Below, piece after piece: positions 18,129 through 26,412 of a stretch of DNA of 64,000 bases. The stretch comes from Sphingomonas sp. PP-CE-1A-559. GTDB lineage: Bacteria; Pseudomonadota; Alphaproteobacteria; Sphingomonadales; Sphingomonadaceae. The stretch covers positions 1-64,000 of the forward strand of contig NZ_SLYA01000009.1 of assembly GCF_004340965.1 (NCBI RefSeq). Direction: 5' to 3'. A model generated the notes under the pieces. That model was not told the DNA's origin. It did not search any database and saw only the letters and a program-made list of their open reading frames with translations. The first letter of the stretch is position 1. Each line of letters starts with the position of its first letter. Both the position numbers and the translations under genes were made by a program.

Positions 18129-19478
18129 ATGCGCTGGCCGTCGACAGCCGCGCTGCGCGGTGCGCTTTGGATCACGCTGATCGCGTTGATCGCGACCGGG
18201 ATCGCCCTGAGCGTACAATATGTCCAGACGGTACGCCTCCTCGACGCCCGCGCGCAGGCAGCGGTCGACGACGAGACGGCAGGGCTTATCGAGCGGTATC
18301 AGAGCGAGGGGCCATTTGCCGTGGCGCAGGCCGTGTCCCGTGCGGTCGGGCGCCCGCGCGTTACAGACTTCATCTATCTGATGACCGACGCTTCGGGCCA
18401 GCCGATCGCGGGAAACCTGGCAAAATGGCCCGGCGAGATCGACCGTACCGGGTATCGTAGTTTCGATACGCAGGTCGCGACGACGCGGGGCTTGGTGATC
18501 GAGCGACAGGTCGCCGCGCGTACGGTGCTTCTCGGCAACGACTATCGGCTGCTCGTCGGCAGCCTCTCGGACGATCGCCGCCTGCTGCATGACCGCTATA
18601 TCTCCGCACTGGCCTGGTCGCTGATGGCTACCGGCGTGATCGGCCTGCTGTTCGGCTTCTGGTACAGCCGGCGCGGGCTCGCCTTTCTCGATGCTGCCAG
18701 CACCGCCGGCGATCGTTTTCGAGCCGGGCATCTGGACGAGCGCTTGCCCGTGACGGGGCGAGGCGATGAATATGACCGCCTTGCAGCGACACTGAACCAT
18801 AGCTTTGCGGAGATCGAACGCCTGGTGGATTCGCTGCGAACCGCGACCGACGCGCTTGCTCATGATCTAAAGACGCCGCTGACGCGTATCCGGTCTCGGC
18901 TCGAACTTGCGGCCCTTGGCGGGGATCAAAATGATGCGATGTCGGATATGCGCAGTGATCTCGATGCCCTGCTCCGGACGATCGACGACACGCTACGACT
19001 GGCTAGAGCGGAAACAACGATGGCCAGCGAGTTCGTTCCTGTCGATCTGGCGGCAATCGTCGGCGAGGCCGTTGAACTGTTCGAACCCGTAGCCGAAGAT
19101 CGGGGCCTCTTACTGAATGCCAAAGTATCGACGGCGATAGTCAGAGGCGTGCGATCGCTTCTCGGACAACTCGTCACGAACTTAATCGACAATGCGATCA
19201 AATATACGCCCCCAGGCGGTCTCGTGTCAGTCAGCCTCGGCCACCGTCATGACGGGCTGTGGTTGATCGTGTCCGATACCGGGCCGGGGATACATCCGGA
19301 TCAACGCGAGCATGCCTTGTCCCGTTTTGTCAGGCTCGACGCTAGCCGTAATTCCGAAGGCAGTGGCCTTGGACTCAATATCGCGCTCGTTGCCGCAAGG
19401 GTTCACGGCGCCCGCCTTGCTTTAGCCGACAACACCCCGGGACTAAGGGCAGAAGTTCACTTCCCAAACGCAATGTGA
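18129..19478 (+). CDS. Sensor histidine kinase (EnvZ-like class)
   Basis: A 449-residue inner-membrane kinase. TM1 at about 12-32, a periplasmic sensor of about 125 residues, TM2 at about 160-180, then a HAMP linker (SRRGLAFLDAAS to RLAATLNHSF). The phosphorylated His245 lies in DALAHDLKTPLTR. ATP-binding boxes are N (LIDNAIKYT), G1 (VSDTGPGI) and G2 (GSGLGLNIA). It should phosphorylate the adjacent regulator. The signal is unknown; the periplasmic domain and the htrA neighbour suggest envelope stress or a metal. Confidence 0.92.
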   Translation: MRWPSTAALRGALWITLIALIATGIALSVQYVQTVRLLDARAQAAVDDETAGLIERYQSEGPFAVAQAVSRAVGRPRVTDFIYLMTDASGQPIAGNLAKWPGEIDRTGYRSFDTQVATTRGLVIERQVAARTVLLGNDYRLLVGSLSDDRRLLHDRYISALAWSLMATGVIGLLFGFWYSRRGLAFLDAASTAGDRFRAGHLDERLPVTGRGDEYDRLAATLNHSFAEIERLVDSLRTATDALAHDLKTPLTRIRSRLELAALGGDQNDAMSDMRSDLDALLRTIDDTLRLARAETTMASEFVPVDLAAIVGEAVELFEPVAEDRGLLLNAKVSTAIVRGVRSLLGQLVTNLIDNAIKYTPPGGLVSVSLGHRHDGLWLIVSDTGPGIHPDQREHALSRFVRLDASRNSEGSGLGLNIALVAARVHGARLALADNTPGLRAEVHFPNAM

Positions 19479-19633
19479 AATTGCGTTACCTGTAAGGCAA
19501 ATAAGTTTCCGCGTCGGTGCGCAAATGCCCCCGAACGGCACCTACATTCTGTGATGTCAGATTCTAAGATCGAAAGTCCGGGCTTTCCCGTGTCTCTCTT
19601 GAGGTCAGCTCAAGAGCGGCAGGAAACGGAAAA

Positions 19634-19659
19634 GGGCGCCCAATATTACTTGGACGCCC
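19634..19659 (-). terminator. Rho-independent terminator of the small lipoprotein gene
   Basis: On the minus strand GGGCGTCCAA pairs with TTGGGCGCCC (one G-U wobble) around a six-base loop, followed immediately by TTTTCC. It lies about 48 bases after the lipoprotein stop. Confidence 0.8.
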
Positions 19660-19706
19660 CTCCAGAGCGAGCTGTGCTTGGGAGCGGCTCGTCCTGTCTC
19701 GTAAAA

Positions 19707-19976
19707 TTACATGCCGTTCGACAGGTTCGTGTCGGGATCATTCGTTCGCATGTCTTCAGCCTGATTTTGACCGGTTGCGCGAACGGCGTCGGCCTTGTTC
19801 TCCAGACGATCCTCAACTGCTTCGTTATCGACCCGGTCCGCGGCATCCTCGAGGTTATCTGCAACCGCTTCGGTGTTGGATTCGATCTTGTCTGCGGCCT
19901 GTTCGCGTGGGCTGGAGTTGCAGGCCGAAAGCGAGACGAGCCCTGCTGCAATCGCGATTACGAATGTCTTCTTCAT
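19707..19976 (-). CDS. Small acidic helical lipoprotein
   Basis: An 89-residue secreted lipoprotein. The ATG at 19976 follows AGGGGATCGAAA, a clear ribosome site. The signal MKKTFVIAIAAGLVSLSAC ends in a lipobox (LSAC), so Cys19 would be acylated. The mature part is strongly acidic and helical with a heptad-like pattern (ADKIESNTEAVADNLEDAAD, then RVDNEAVEDRLENKADAVRA), like small Lpp-type or stress-induced lipoproteins. It is monocistronic with its own terminator. Function unknown. Confidence 0.82.
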   Translation of the reverse strand: MKKTFVIAIAAGLVSLSACNSSPREQAADKIESNTEAVADNLEDAADRVDNEAVEDRLENKADAVRATGQNQAEDMRTNDPDTNLSNGM

Positions 19977-20066
19977 TTTCGATCCCCTGTTTTTGACTGC
20001 GTGTTCTTGTGGCGTAATCGCTGACCGGAGGCTTTGTTCCTGTTCGTTAGGCACTTCACCTCGTCG

Positions 20067-21080
20067 TTACGACGACAACAGCTTGGCGATCCAGCGGCTG
20101 CGATCGAACTGGGCGCAGATCATGACGATCGCCGCGGTCAGCGGCACCGCGATCAGTGCGCCGGCGATGCCCCATACCCAGCTCCAGAACGTCATCGCGA
20201 CGATGATAGCCAGCGGCGACAGCGACAGCTGCTTGCCCTGCAGGATCGGGTAGACGACGTTGCTGATCGTCATCTGCAGGACCACGAATCCTGCGAACAC
20301 CAGCAACGGCATCTGCCACCCGCCGAACTGGATGAACGCGAAGAGCACAGGCGGGACGATGCCGACAATGTTGCCGATGACGGGGACGAAATTGAGCAGG
20401 AAGTTGAGGATGCCCCAGACCAGCACCAGCTCGAGCCCCGTCATCCACGACCATAAAGATGACGCGACGCCGGTCAGGATGCTGGTCGCGAGCGTGGTGC
20501 CGAGATAGCGGCGGATCTGGCCGGAAATCTTTTCGCCGACCTCGAGCATGTCGCGTCGCGCACCGCCCTCGAACATCTCGTACAGCTTGCGCCGAAGCCG
20601 TGGCACTTCGGGCAGGCCGAGCATCACCACGATGCCGATGAAGCCGACATAGGTGACGAAGGCGTAGACGCCGCTCGCCAGCATCTGGACCAGCATCGTG
20701 ATCCGCTGCCGGTTGATCGTCCCGGCGATCGGCACGCCGCGATCCGCCGCCCAAGTGGCGAGGTGGTTATAACCGCGCTCGAGACCTGCCCATTGCGAGG
20801 CAACCGCGCCGATCACCTGACCGACCGACAGGTACACCGCCGCGGCGAACGCTCCGAGGATCGTGACCAGCGACAGGAGGGTCAGCGTATAGGCGACCCA
20901 GGAGGGCATGAACCGCGCAAGCCAGCGTTTCAGGGGCCAGAGCGCGGCGACGATGATTGCGGCAAAGGCGATCGGCATGATGACCGCAAAGCCGATGCGC
21001 AGCGCGGCGATCAGCAGGATCGCGGTGATGATGCCGAGCAGGCGGTTGCGGTAGCGGTCCTGCACGGGGATGTCGGTCAT
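20067..21080 (-). CDS. AI-2E family transporter (TqsA/PerM-like)
   Basis: A 337-residue polytopic inner-membrane protein of the AI-2E superfamily, which includes autoinducer-2 exporters and sodium/proton antiporters. The N-terminal helix pair (LLIAALRIGFAVIMPIAFAA), a central soluble helical region (about 100-200) and the conserved C-terminal block LLNFVPVIGNIVGIVPPVLF and GKQLSLSPLAIIVAMTFWSW are all visible. Its ATG overlaps the stop of the YihY gene as ATGA. The substrate is not determinable. Confidence 0.9.
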   Translation of the reverse strand: MTDIPVQDRYRNRLLGIITAILLIAALRIGFAVIMPIAFAAIIVAALWPLKRWLARFMPSWVAYTLTLLSLVTILGAFAAAVYLSVGQVIGAVASQWAGLERGYNHLATWAADRGVPIAGTINRQRITMLVQMLASGVYAFVTYVGFIGIVVMLGLPEVPRLRRKLYEMFEGGARRDMLEVGEKISGQIRRYLGTTLATSILTGVASSLWSWMTGLELVLVWGILNFLLNFVPVIGNIVGIVPPVLFAFIQFGGWQMPLLVFAGFVVLQMTISNVVYPILQGKQLSLSPLAIIVAMTFWSWVWGIAGALIAVPLTAAIVMICAQFDRSRWIAKLLSS

Positions 21081-22012
21081 TCGTCACGTTCCTTTATGTG
21101 TTCGCCGGCATGGCACATGGCTTCGGCATTGAGGCGCGCGCCCAGCAGAAGGGCCCAGGCCGACACCATCAGCCAGAGCATCAGCACCACGACCGCGGAT
21201 AGCGAGCCATAGGTGTCGTCGAAGCGCGCGAACCGCGCGACATAGGCGCGAAACATCATCGTCGCGGTCAGCCAAAGGGCAACGCCGGCGATCGTGCCGG
21301 GCAGGGCGCTGCGCCACGCGATAGCCTCCGACGCCGGGGCATAGCGATACAGGATGATCAGGCCGCCACCTGCGCCGAGCGTCAACGAACCGAACAGCGT
21401 GATCGCCGACGCCAGCCGGGCACCCGGCAGTCCGTCGGGAACATAGCTCTGGAGGAAAGTGAGGACGGACAGTGAGATAAGCGCTGTCAGTACGAGCGCG
21501 GCGCAGCTCAGGACTACGATCGTCGACACCAGTTGTCGGCGCAGTCCGCTACGCTCGCGTTCGATCCGATAGGCTAGGTTGATTCCGTGAAGCAGCGACC
21601 GTCCCGCACGACGCGCACTGAACAGCGCGATCCCGAGCGACACGATCAGCGTGACGATCCCGTCGCGACCGCTGGCAAGTCCGCGGTTCAGGTTCGCGGC
21701 CACCAAATGCTGTGCGCTGACCGGCAGGATGGCGACGATCCTGTCCATATTGTCGGCGACTGCGGTTGGTGGAACCACCATGCCATAAACGCCCGCAATG
21801 ACGCCGGCGAGCGGGATCATCGCCAGGAAGGCGGCAAACGCGATCGAACTCGCCGCGATGCCGAAATCGTCACGCAGCGCGCTACGGACCGTTCGGACCG
21901 ATAGCACAGTCCACAGCCCGATCCGACCAAGCGCTTGGGTAGACATCTTGACACGCAGCAGACGAAAGCCGGCACGAAGGATTTGGCTACCCTTCAAGTC
22001 CGTAGCCATCAT
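21077..22012 (-). CDS. YihY/BrkB family membrane protein
   Basis: A 311-residue protein of the YihY (formerly RNase BN-like) family, with about six helices. Typical phrases: GIAASSIAFAAFLAMIPL, SARRAGRSLLHGINLAYRIE, LRRQLVSTIVVLS, RYAPASEAIAWRSALPGTIA and FDDTYGSLSAVVVLMLWLMV, ending ARLNAEA. The family's function is unsettled, with suggestions of transport or envelope roles. It is translationally coupled to the AI-2E gene through a 4-base overlap. Confidence 0.9.
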   Translation of the reverse strand: MMATDLKGSQILRAGFRLLRVKMSTQALGRIGLWTVLSVRTVRSALRDDFGIAASSIAFAAFLAMIPLAGVIAGVYGMVVPPTAVADNMDRIVAILPVSAQHLVAANLNRGLASGRDGIVTLIVSLGIALFSARRAGRSLLHGINLAYRIERERSGLRRQLVSTIVVLSCAALVLTALISLSVLTFLQSYVPDGLPGARLASAITLFGSLTLGAGGGLIILYRYAPASEAIAWRSALPGTIAGVALWLTATMMFRAYVARFARFDDTYGSLSAVVVLMLWLMVSAWALLLGARLNAEAMCHAGEHIKERDE

Positions 22013-22858
22013 GGGTCAGTATTTCCGGTCCAGGGATCAGCCGTGAAGCCGCGGCAGGAAAGATCGATCACGGTCAGCTCCACGTTGCTCCGGCATACCG
22101 TTCGAGATGGGGACGGGGTTCCGCGCAATCGTTAGCATCGTCGTCACCTACCGCAGTCCATTTGTGAGGAGGGCCAAAGTCGTTCTCGGGGTGCAACGAG
22201 CGCCCTTCAACCAGCGGTCGCGCGTCGGAAGGCAGCGCTCGCAGAATCATCCCGCGGTTGATGGGCCGAAGGGGCGTCGGCATATTTCGCGCAGGCGGAA
22301 CTCGACCGCCCGTTCCGGAGATGATCGCTTTTATTGATGCTCACCGCGATGCCTTTGGGTCGGGCCGATCTGCCGTGTCCTGCTGATCGCCCCATCCACC
22401 TATTACGAGCACGTCGCGCAGCGACAGGACCCATCGCGTCTGCCGGCACGCGCGTGAGGATCTGATCCTCAAGCCCGAGACTGGTCGCGTGGCTTGAAAT
22501 CACACAAATGGTGATCCCTGCGGGAATCGAACCCGTGCTTCAGCCGTGGACCCGTAAAACTCTTTGTTATCAACGCCGGTTTCCCGATTGGCCCTCATTG
22601 TTAATTCAATAAGATTCAATGACTTACGGGGGACTGGTGCATCGGTCGCGGTCGCGGTTCGAGTGCAGGTGGCGGGAACCCAGGCGAGGACAATGACTTC
22701 GCCACCTCAATAAGTGGAGGAATAACAGGAGGACGCGGTTCGAAGGCGTAATGGCGGGGTTGGGGGCTCCAACCCGACATTGCCCCTCTCCAATCGCTAA
22801 AACATTCCATCCTGCTTTATGATATAGAAATGTCAGATACGCTGGCCTAACAAGTGTT
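22013..22858. other. Long intergenic region with a tRNA-3'-end-like fragment
   Basis: About 850 bases with no credible protein gene; the open frames present lack ribosome sites and have poor composition. It holds a tRNA-like 3' end at 22509-22536 and an AT-rich stretch near 22590-22620. It may be an old integration scar. Confidence 0.5.
22509..22536 (-). other. tRNA 3'-end remnant (T-arm and CCA end)
   Basis: Read on the minus strand: ACGGG, loop TTCGATT, CCCGC, then AGGGATC, A and CCA. This is a T-arm with the invariant TTCGA, an acceptor 3' strand, a discriminator base and an encoded CCA. The matching 5' acceptor strand (GATCCCT) is absent in the preceding 100 bases, so no full tRNA can be drawn. 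The first T-stem pair is A-C, a mismatch. Confidence 0.35.
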
Positions 22859-23173
22859 ATGTTCAGCGCAGATTTCGAAGCCGCGAAGACAGGTCAGCGT
22901 GGCGCGGCCCGATCAGCGATCGGCTTAGATGCCGAGCTTGATGGCTTGCATCGCACGTTGTGCCGAGTTTCGGATATTTCAGTCAGTGGTGCACGGCTCA
23001 GGACGTACTCCGCACTTAAGGTCGGTTCTGTCATCTGGTTGACCCTCCCGTTGGTAGGACGAGTGTCGGCAACCGTGAAATGGGCAGATGAGTACAATTC
23101 GGGCTGCCAGTTTGCCGAACCGCTGGAGCCTGCGATGATCGAGGCTTTGCTGGTGGAAGCGGGGCGGAAGTAG
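22859..23173 (+). CDS. Single-domain PilZ protein
   Basis: A 104-residue protein consisting only of a PilZ domain, which binds c-di-GMP. Both binding motifs are present: RxxxR at residues 14-18 (RGAAR) and DxSxxG at 39-44 (DISVSG). The barrel pattern continues with GSVIWLTLPLVG, SATVKWADEYNSGCQFAEP. Start at ATG 22859; the ribosome site is weak. It would be a stand-alone effector, perhaps for a cyclase such as the one at 12.6-14.3 kb. Confidence 0.85.
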   Translation: MFSADFEAAKTGQRGAARSAIGLDAELDGLHRTLCRVSDISVSGARLRTYSALKVGSVIWLTLPLVGRVSATVKWADEYNSGCQFAEPLEPAMIEALLVEAGRK

Positions 23174-23248
23174 GTGTCGTGCTGACAGGTCAGGTGCCAG
23201 TATGTCATTTGCCTCGTTGAAAACGACGGGCGATAAGTTCGTCTCTGC

Positions 23249-23647
23249 TTATCTCAGGCGCCCCCGCACGTCGTCAGCGCTAGGGAAGTCGGCAATGCGA
23301 CGAACGAACGATCCGTACATCCTAAGCGGGTCACTGCCGTCGGGTAGCGTGTAGATCGTGGACGATGACAGAACGTCCGTCGCCGGGTCGAAAACAGACT
23401 GCCCATTGCTCAGCGTGATCGTCGTCTTAAACGGAATTGTACGATGGAAGGTGATGACCACCCGATCGCCCTCAATATTGTACGTGCCCACCACCTCGGC
23501 CGCCTCACCGACTCTTATTTCCCCAGCGCGTAGAACGAAAAAGTTCATGGCCGTTCGATCGAGCGACTGTTCTTCCTCGAGATAAAACCATTCGCCTCTC
23601 AGGGCATCTTCAGTGATCGTCGCTATCCTTGCTCCCATGCCGATCAT
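23249..23647 (-). CDS. Hypothetical protein, beta-rich
   Basis: A product of about 132 residues that I do not recognise. Alternating beta segments (GEWFYLEEEQSLDR, VVGTYNIEGDRVVITFHRT, FKTTITLSNGQS) suggest a small barrel or sandwich. No signal peptide. The start at 23647 (MIGMGARI) leaves 43 bases to the divergent gene at 23691; a longer frame would overlap that gene. An alternative ATG is at 23638. Confidence 0.5.
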   Translation of the reverse strand: MIGMGARIATITEDALRGEWFYLEEEQSLDRTAMNFFVLRAGEIRVGEAAEVVGTYNIEGDRVVITFHRTIPFKTTITLSNGQSVFDPATDVLSSSTIYTLPDGSDPLRMYGSFVRRIADFPSADDVRGRLR

Positions 23648-23690
23648 TCTATGAACTCGCGGACGGAAACGGAAGGCGTAGGTTCCCGCA

Positions 23691-23948
23691 ATGACTGACT
23701 TTGATGGTTCCCTAGATCTCGAACTGAGTGTGGCGTGCAACCGCCTTGCTGCTTGGGTTGGGCCGTTGCCCGAAGGGCAAGTGATCGATCCTGCGTCTGG
23801 CCTGACAGAGCGCGACCTAGCGATGATCCTACGCCGCCTTTATGCGACGCGAGAATACGCCCCAAGCAAGACCGCTACCGGGAATGAGGCCGAGGACCGC
23901 TACGGTAGGCTATCCGTGCCAGTCATAAAGAAGGGGCCATGGGCATGA
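23691..23948 (+). CDS. Hypothetical small acidic protein
   Basis: An 85-residue product, not recognised. It has a plausible amphipathic N-terminal helix (DLELSVACNRLAAWVG), then GLTERDLAMILRRLYATRE, and ends with a basic tail. GGAAGG and AGG lie upstream of the ATG. Codon use is like the neighbours. No domain can be assigned. Confidence 0.45.
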   Translation: MTDFDGSLDLELSVACNRLAAWVGPLPEGQVIDPASGLTERDLAMILRRLYATREYAPSKTATGNEAEDRYGRLSVPVIKKGPWA

Positions 23949-24335
23949 TCAAATGGGTCGACACGCACGACGGCAGGTAAGTCGATATCCGACACCGACC
24001 TTTAAAGCCTCTACGCCGTGGGCGGCAGCAGGTGCGACATGGAAGACGGCGTCTCGCGAATGGTTGTTGCGGCGCAACAGGCGCTGCCGCTACTATGGAC
24101 CGTCGCGGCGGGCATCTTACACCGTGCTCGTCACACGCGTTCGTCGCGGCATTGTTTCATTTTGAGAATCAGCGGGTATTGCCTACCGTATAGGTAAGTG
24201 TCAGTATTGTGACATCGCAGCGGGTTGAGCATTCCCAAGACGCCTCCCCGCTGCGGTGCTTCCGGTTTCTATGCAGGACTGCCGCATGAAGCGATTCTAT
24301 TTGCCAGACGGCGCTCGATAGCGGTAACTCCCTGT
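23949..24335. other. Intergenic region upstream of the papain-like candidate
   Basis: An 11-codon frame at 23945-23980 (MIKWVDTHDGR) may be a remnant. The rest shows no convincing gene or structure. Confidence 0.4.
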
Positions 24336-24923
24336 ATGGGAACCTTTTTAAAGCTGGCTGCCGCTTTCCTCGCATGGAGTTTCACCGCGGTTCCTGCGCA
24401 GGCCGCAGTGACGATTACGTTCTGGAGCCACGAGCTTGGCAACAGCTTCCCCCATGCATTTTTCACGTTGCGCGGAATACCCGATGTTGGTGGCGCGCCG
24501 GTTGATACGAATGTCGGGTTCACTGCTAAATCGGTCTCGCCAGCACTCTTGATGGGGCCCGTTGCGGGAAAGCTCGACATTGCCAAGCCAGGGTACATTG
24601 CTGGCAGTGATGCACAATTCTCAGTTGTGATGAGCGATGCACAGTATGGAGCGGTGCTGCGGTTGGTCGATGCGTGGAGCGAGGGGAAGCCCGACAGCGT
24701 GTATCGCCTATCAGATCACAACTGTGTGACCTTCGTGAAGGAAGCGGCGCGGATCGTTGGGCTTACAGGGCTCGACCAGCCGAAGCTGATGAAGAAACCT
24801 AGATCGTATCTGAAGGCCGTACAGGCTGGGAATGCCGGCCGCATCACGCCGCTTGGCCTTCACGGCAAGGCTTATCTTGCCAGTCTTGCTCCCGTCGCTC
24901 TGACTGCCGAGATGCCCAGGTGA
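24336..24923 (+). CDS. Secreted protein with a permuted papain-like His/Cys arrangement
   Basis: A 195-residue exported protein; the signal peptide ends PAQA near residue 23. A conserved-looking His40 (NSFPHAFFTL) lies well before Cys130 in SDHNCVTFVKEA. The NCxxF motif preceded by His, with the catalytic His N-terminal to the Cys, is what permuted papain-fold proteins (LRAT/YiiX/DUF4105-type) show. If this is right it would act in the periplasm as an amidase, acyltransferase or peptidase. The start at 24336 is chosen for the signal peptide; the open frame extends 37 codons further upstream. It is monocistronic and followed by a hairpin at 24998-25034. The function is a guess from motif order. 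Confidence 0.6.
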   Translation: MGTFLKLAAAFLAWSFTAVPAQAAVTITFWSHELGNSFPHAFFTLRGIPDVGGAPVDTNVGFTAKSVSPALLMGPVAGKLDIAKPGYIAGSDAQFSVVMSDAQYGAVLRLVDAWSEGKPDSVYRLSDHNCVTFVKEAARIVGLTGLDQPKLMKKPRSYLKAVQAGNAGRITPLGLHGKAYLASLAPVALTAEMPR

Positions 24924-24997
24924 ACTACCGTCGCGGTTGCTAAGCGGCTTAACCCTCCCCATGATTTGCCAGCCAAGGTCGTCCTCCGGCCTGGGCC

Positions 24998-25034
24998 GGC
25001 CCGCCTCGTGTTCTCTTGGCTATCGAGGCGGGCC
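24998..25034 (+). terminator. Strong hairpin downstream of the papain-like gene, no T-tract
   Basis: GGCCCGCCTCG (24998-25008) and CGAGGCGGGCC (25024-25034) are perfect 11-base complements around a 15-base loop. It lies 75 bases after the stop at 24923. No T-run follows on either side, so it is either a factor-dependent terminator or a stability element. Confidence 0.5.
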
Positions 25035-25167
25035 GTTACCGCGAAACCGGTTCGAGTTTTCCGCGTTGATTCAGTGCCAAGTATCCCCGGAAAGTGACTG
25101 CCGGCCCGCCCTTTGAGTAGCCCGGCAATCATAGACCTTGACCATTCTCAGCGATATCGGAACCATC

Positions 25168-25299
25168 ATGAATAACCCGCGCGAATGGTTTCAGCCGAAA
25201 GTAGTAGGGATCGGTTGGTCCCCTCGAACCTGGGAGGGTTGGGCGATCATTGTCTCCGTGATCGCGGTCGGCGCGCTTGTCGGTCGGGTGAACCTCTAA
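25168..25299 (+). CDS. 43-residue membrane peptide coupled to the SRAP gene
   Basis: ATG at 25168 to TAA at 25297-25299. The product begins MNNPREWFQPKVVGIGWSPR, then TWEGWAIIVSVIAVGALVGR and ends VNL. The layout is a Trp/Pro/Gly-rich cytosolic head followed by one transmembrane helix. The final A of its TAA is the first base of the SRAP ATG (TAATG), so translation of the two is coupled. The G-x-G-x-x-P-x-x-W-x-G-W pattern looks conserved rather than random, and I recall similar short ORFs in sphingomonads, though this could not be checked. No function is known. Confidence 0.65.
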   Translation: MNNPREWFQPKVVGIGWSPRTWEGWAIIVSVIAVGALVGRVNL

Positions 25300-25958
25300 T
25301 GTGTAATCGCGCCCGGTTCGACGGCGAGCCGGAAACCATCACTGAACGATTTAGTGCCGAATGGCTTGCCGCCAAGCCGATGGACAACCGGTTCGATCCC
25401 AAGGAGCTGCGCCCGTTCGGGCGGGCGTACGTCGTGCGGAACGAAGCCGATCGCCGCGGGCTCGACGTGATGGAATGGGACGTCCTGGCGGGGCAGGCGA
25501 AACAATCAAGCCGCAAGATTGCGCAGACCAACGTTCGCACCCTGCATCTGCCGCAGTGGCGGTCGTTGGTCACTGATCCGGCGAACCGCTGCCTCATCCC
25601 GCTAACAGAGTTTTGCGAATGGGCCCGCGAGCCGACCGACCTTGGAGACGGCAAGAAGCCTATCAAGGGGGAGATGTGGTTTGGAGTGACCGATCAGCCG
25701 GTGTTCGCGATCGCCGGTTTCTGGCGGCAGGTCAGCGAACAGCGATACTTCGCGATGGTCACTTGCGACGCGAACGAACTGGTGGCGCCGATCCACCCCA
25801 AGGCGATGATCACGATCCTGCGGCCGGACGATCATGAGCGGTGGCTGACCGGTAGCTATGACGATGTCCTGTCGTTGCAGCGCCCATATCCTGCCGACCG
25901 AATGACGGTACGCGGGCCAGTGTTTCCGACGCGCACGCCGACGTCTCGGTTGATCTAA
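25299..25958 (+). CDS. SRAP-domain protein (HMCES/YedK family)
   Basis: A 219-residue DNA-protein crosslink forming enzyme that shields abasic sites in single-stranded DNA. The catalytic Cys2 directly follows Met1 (MCNRARFDGE), which fixes the start at 25299. Other family residues: Asn78 (AQTNVRT), Glu104 (LTEFCEW) and His166 (APIHPKAM). Cys2 forms a thiazolidine with the abasic site after Met removal. It overlaps the stop of the 43-residue peptide gene by one base. A LexA-controlled umuDC unit lies 1-4 kb away, but no LexA box is seen before this pair. Confidence 0.93.
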   Translation: MCNRARFDGEPETITERFSAEWLAAKPMDNRFDPKELRPFGRAYVVRNEADRRGLDVMEWDVLAGQAKQSSRKIAQTNVRTLHLPQWRSLVTDPANRCLIPLTEFCEWAREPTDLGDGKKPIKGEMWFGVTDQPVFAIAGFWRQVSEQRYFAMVTCDANELVAPIHPKAMITILRPDDHERWLTGSYDDVLSLQRPYPADRMTVRGPVFPTRTPTSRLI

Positions 25959-25979
25959 ATACGGTCAGCTTCGTCCGGC

Positions 25980-26324
25980 TCAGGTTTTAGCCAGACCAGA
26001 TTGGGCCGGGTCGACCTTTATCTCCGTGTCGCTGGGTTCGAAGCGGATCGTCCAACGGGGATACCCTTCCGGCGAAACTTCAATGTCAGGCAAGCCGATC
26101 GGATCGGTACCTGTTTCGACCCAGCCAGCACCGTGGCACCGGTCGCATGCCATTCGCTTGCACCGGAAACTGACGAGATCGATCTCGGTATTCCACTGCC
26201 CGCGGCCCTTGCAGACCGAGCACATGGCATCGAGGCTGCCGTTGCGGGGCTGGAGGGGTACGATGTCGAACGCATGCGGGCTGTCAGGTCCGTCGCAGTA
26301 AACGATATTGCTGGCGTGGGGCAT
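25980..26324 (-). CDS. Twin CxxCxGxG zinc-finger protein
   Basis: A 114-residue protein with two DnaJ-type zinc knuckle motifs: CSVCKGRGQW (about 35-44) and CDRCHGAGWVETG (about 60-72). In DnaJ four such repeats bind two zinc ions and unfolded substrates; here two would bind one zinc. No J domain is present. The N-terminal part includes VYCDGPDSPHAFDIVPL, and the C-terminal part is acidic. It may be a chaperone co-factor or RNA/metal-binding protein. Start at ATG 26324; it ends 21 bases from the convergent SRAP stop. Confidence 0.68.
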   Translation of the reverse strand: MPHASNIVYCDGPDSPHAFDIVPLQPRNGSLDAMCSVCKGRGQWNTEIDLVSFRCKRMACDRCHGAGWVETGTDPIGLPDIEVSPEGYPRWTIRFEPSDTEIKVDPAQSGLAKT

Positions 26325-26412
26325 GCGATCTCAATTCTAAGTTTCGTGCTCTAACGTCGGGTTTCGTCGTGCAGATCCCGTTACGCTGTCATCTCCCTCC
26401 GGAAAATTCGTC

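Noticed and set aside
19977..20066. Possible EcfG stress promoter before the lipoprotein (GGAAC-N16-GATT on the minus strand)
   Set aside because: The -10 should be close to CGTT; the match is too weak to list.
22509..22600. Complete tRNA gene on the minus strand
   Set aside because: No 5' acceptor strand, D-arm or anticodon arm can be drawn; only the 3' end fits.
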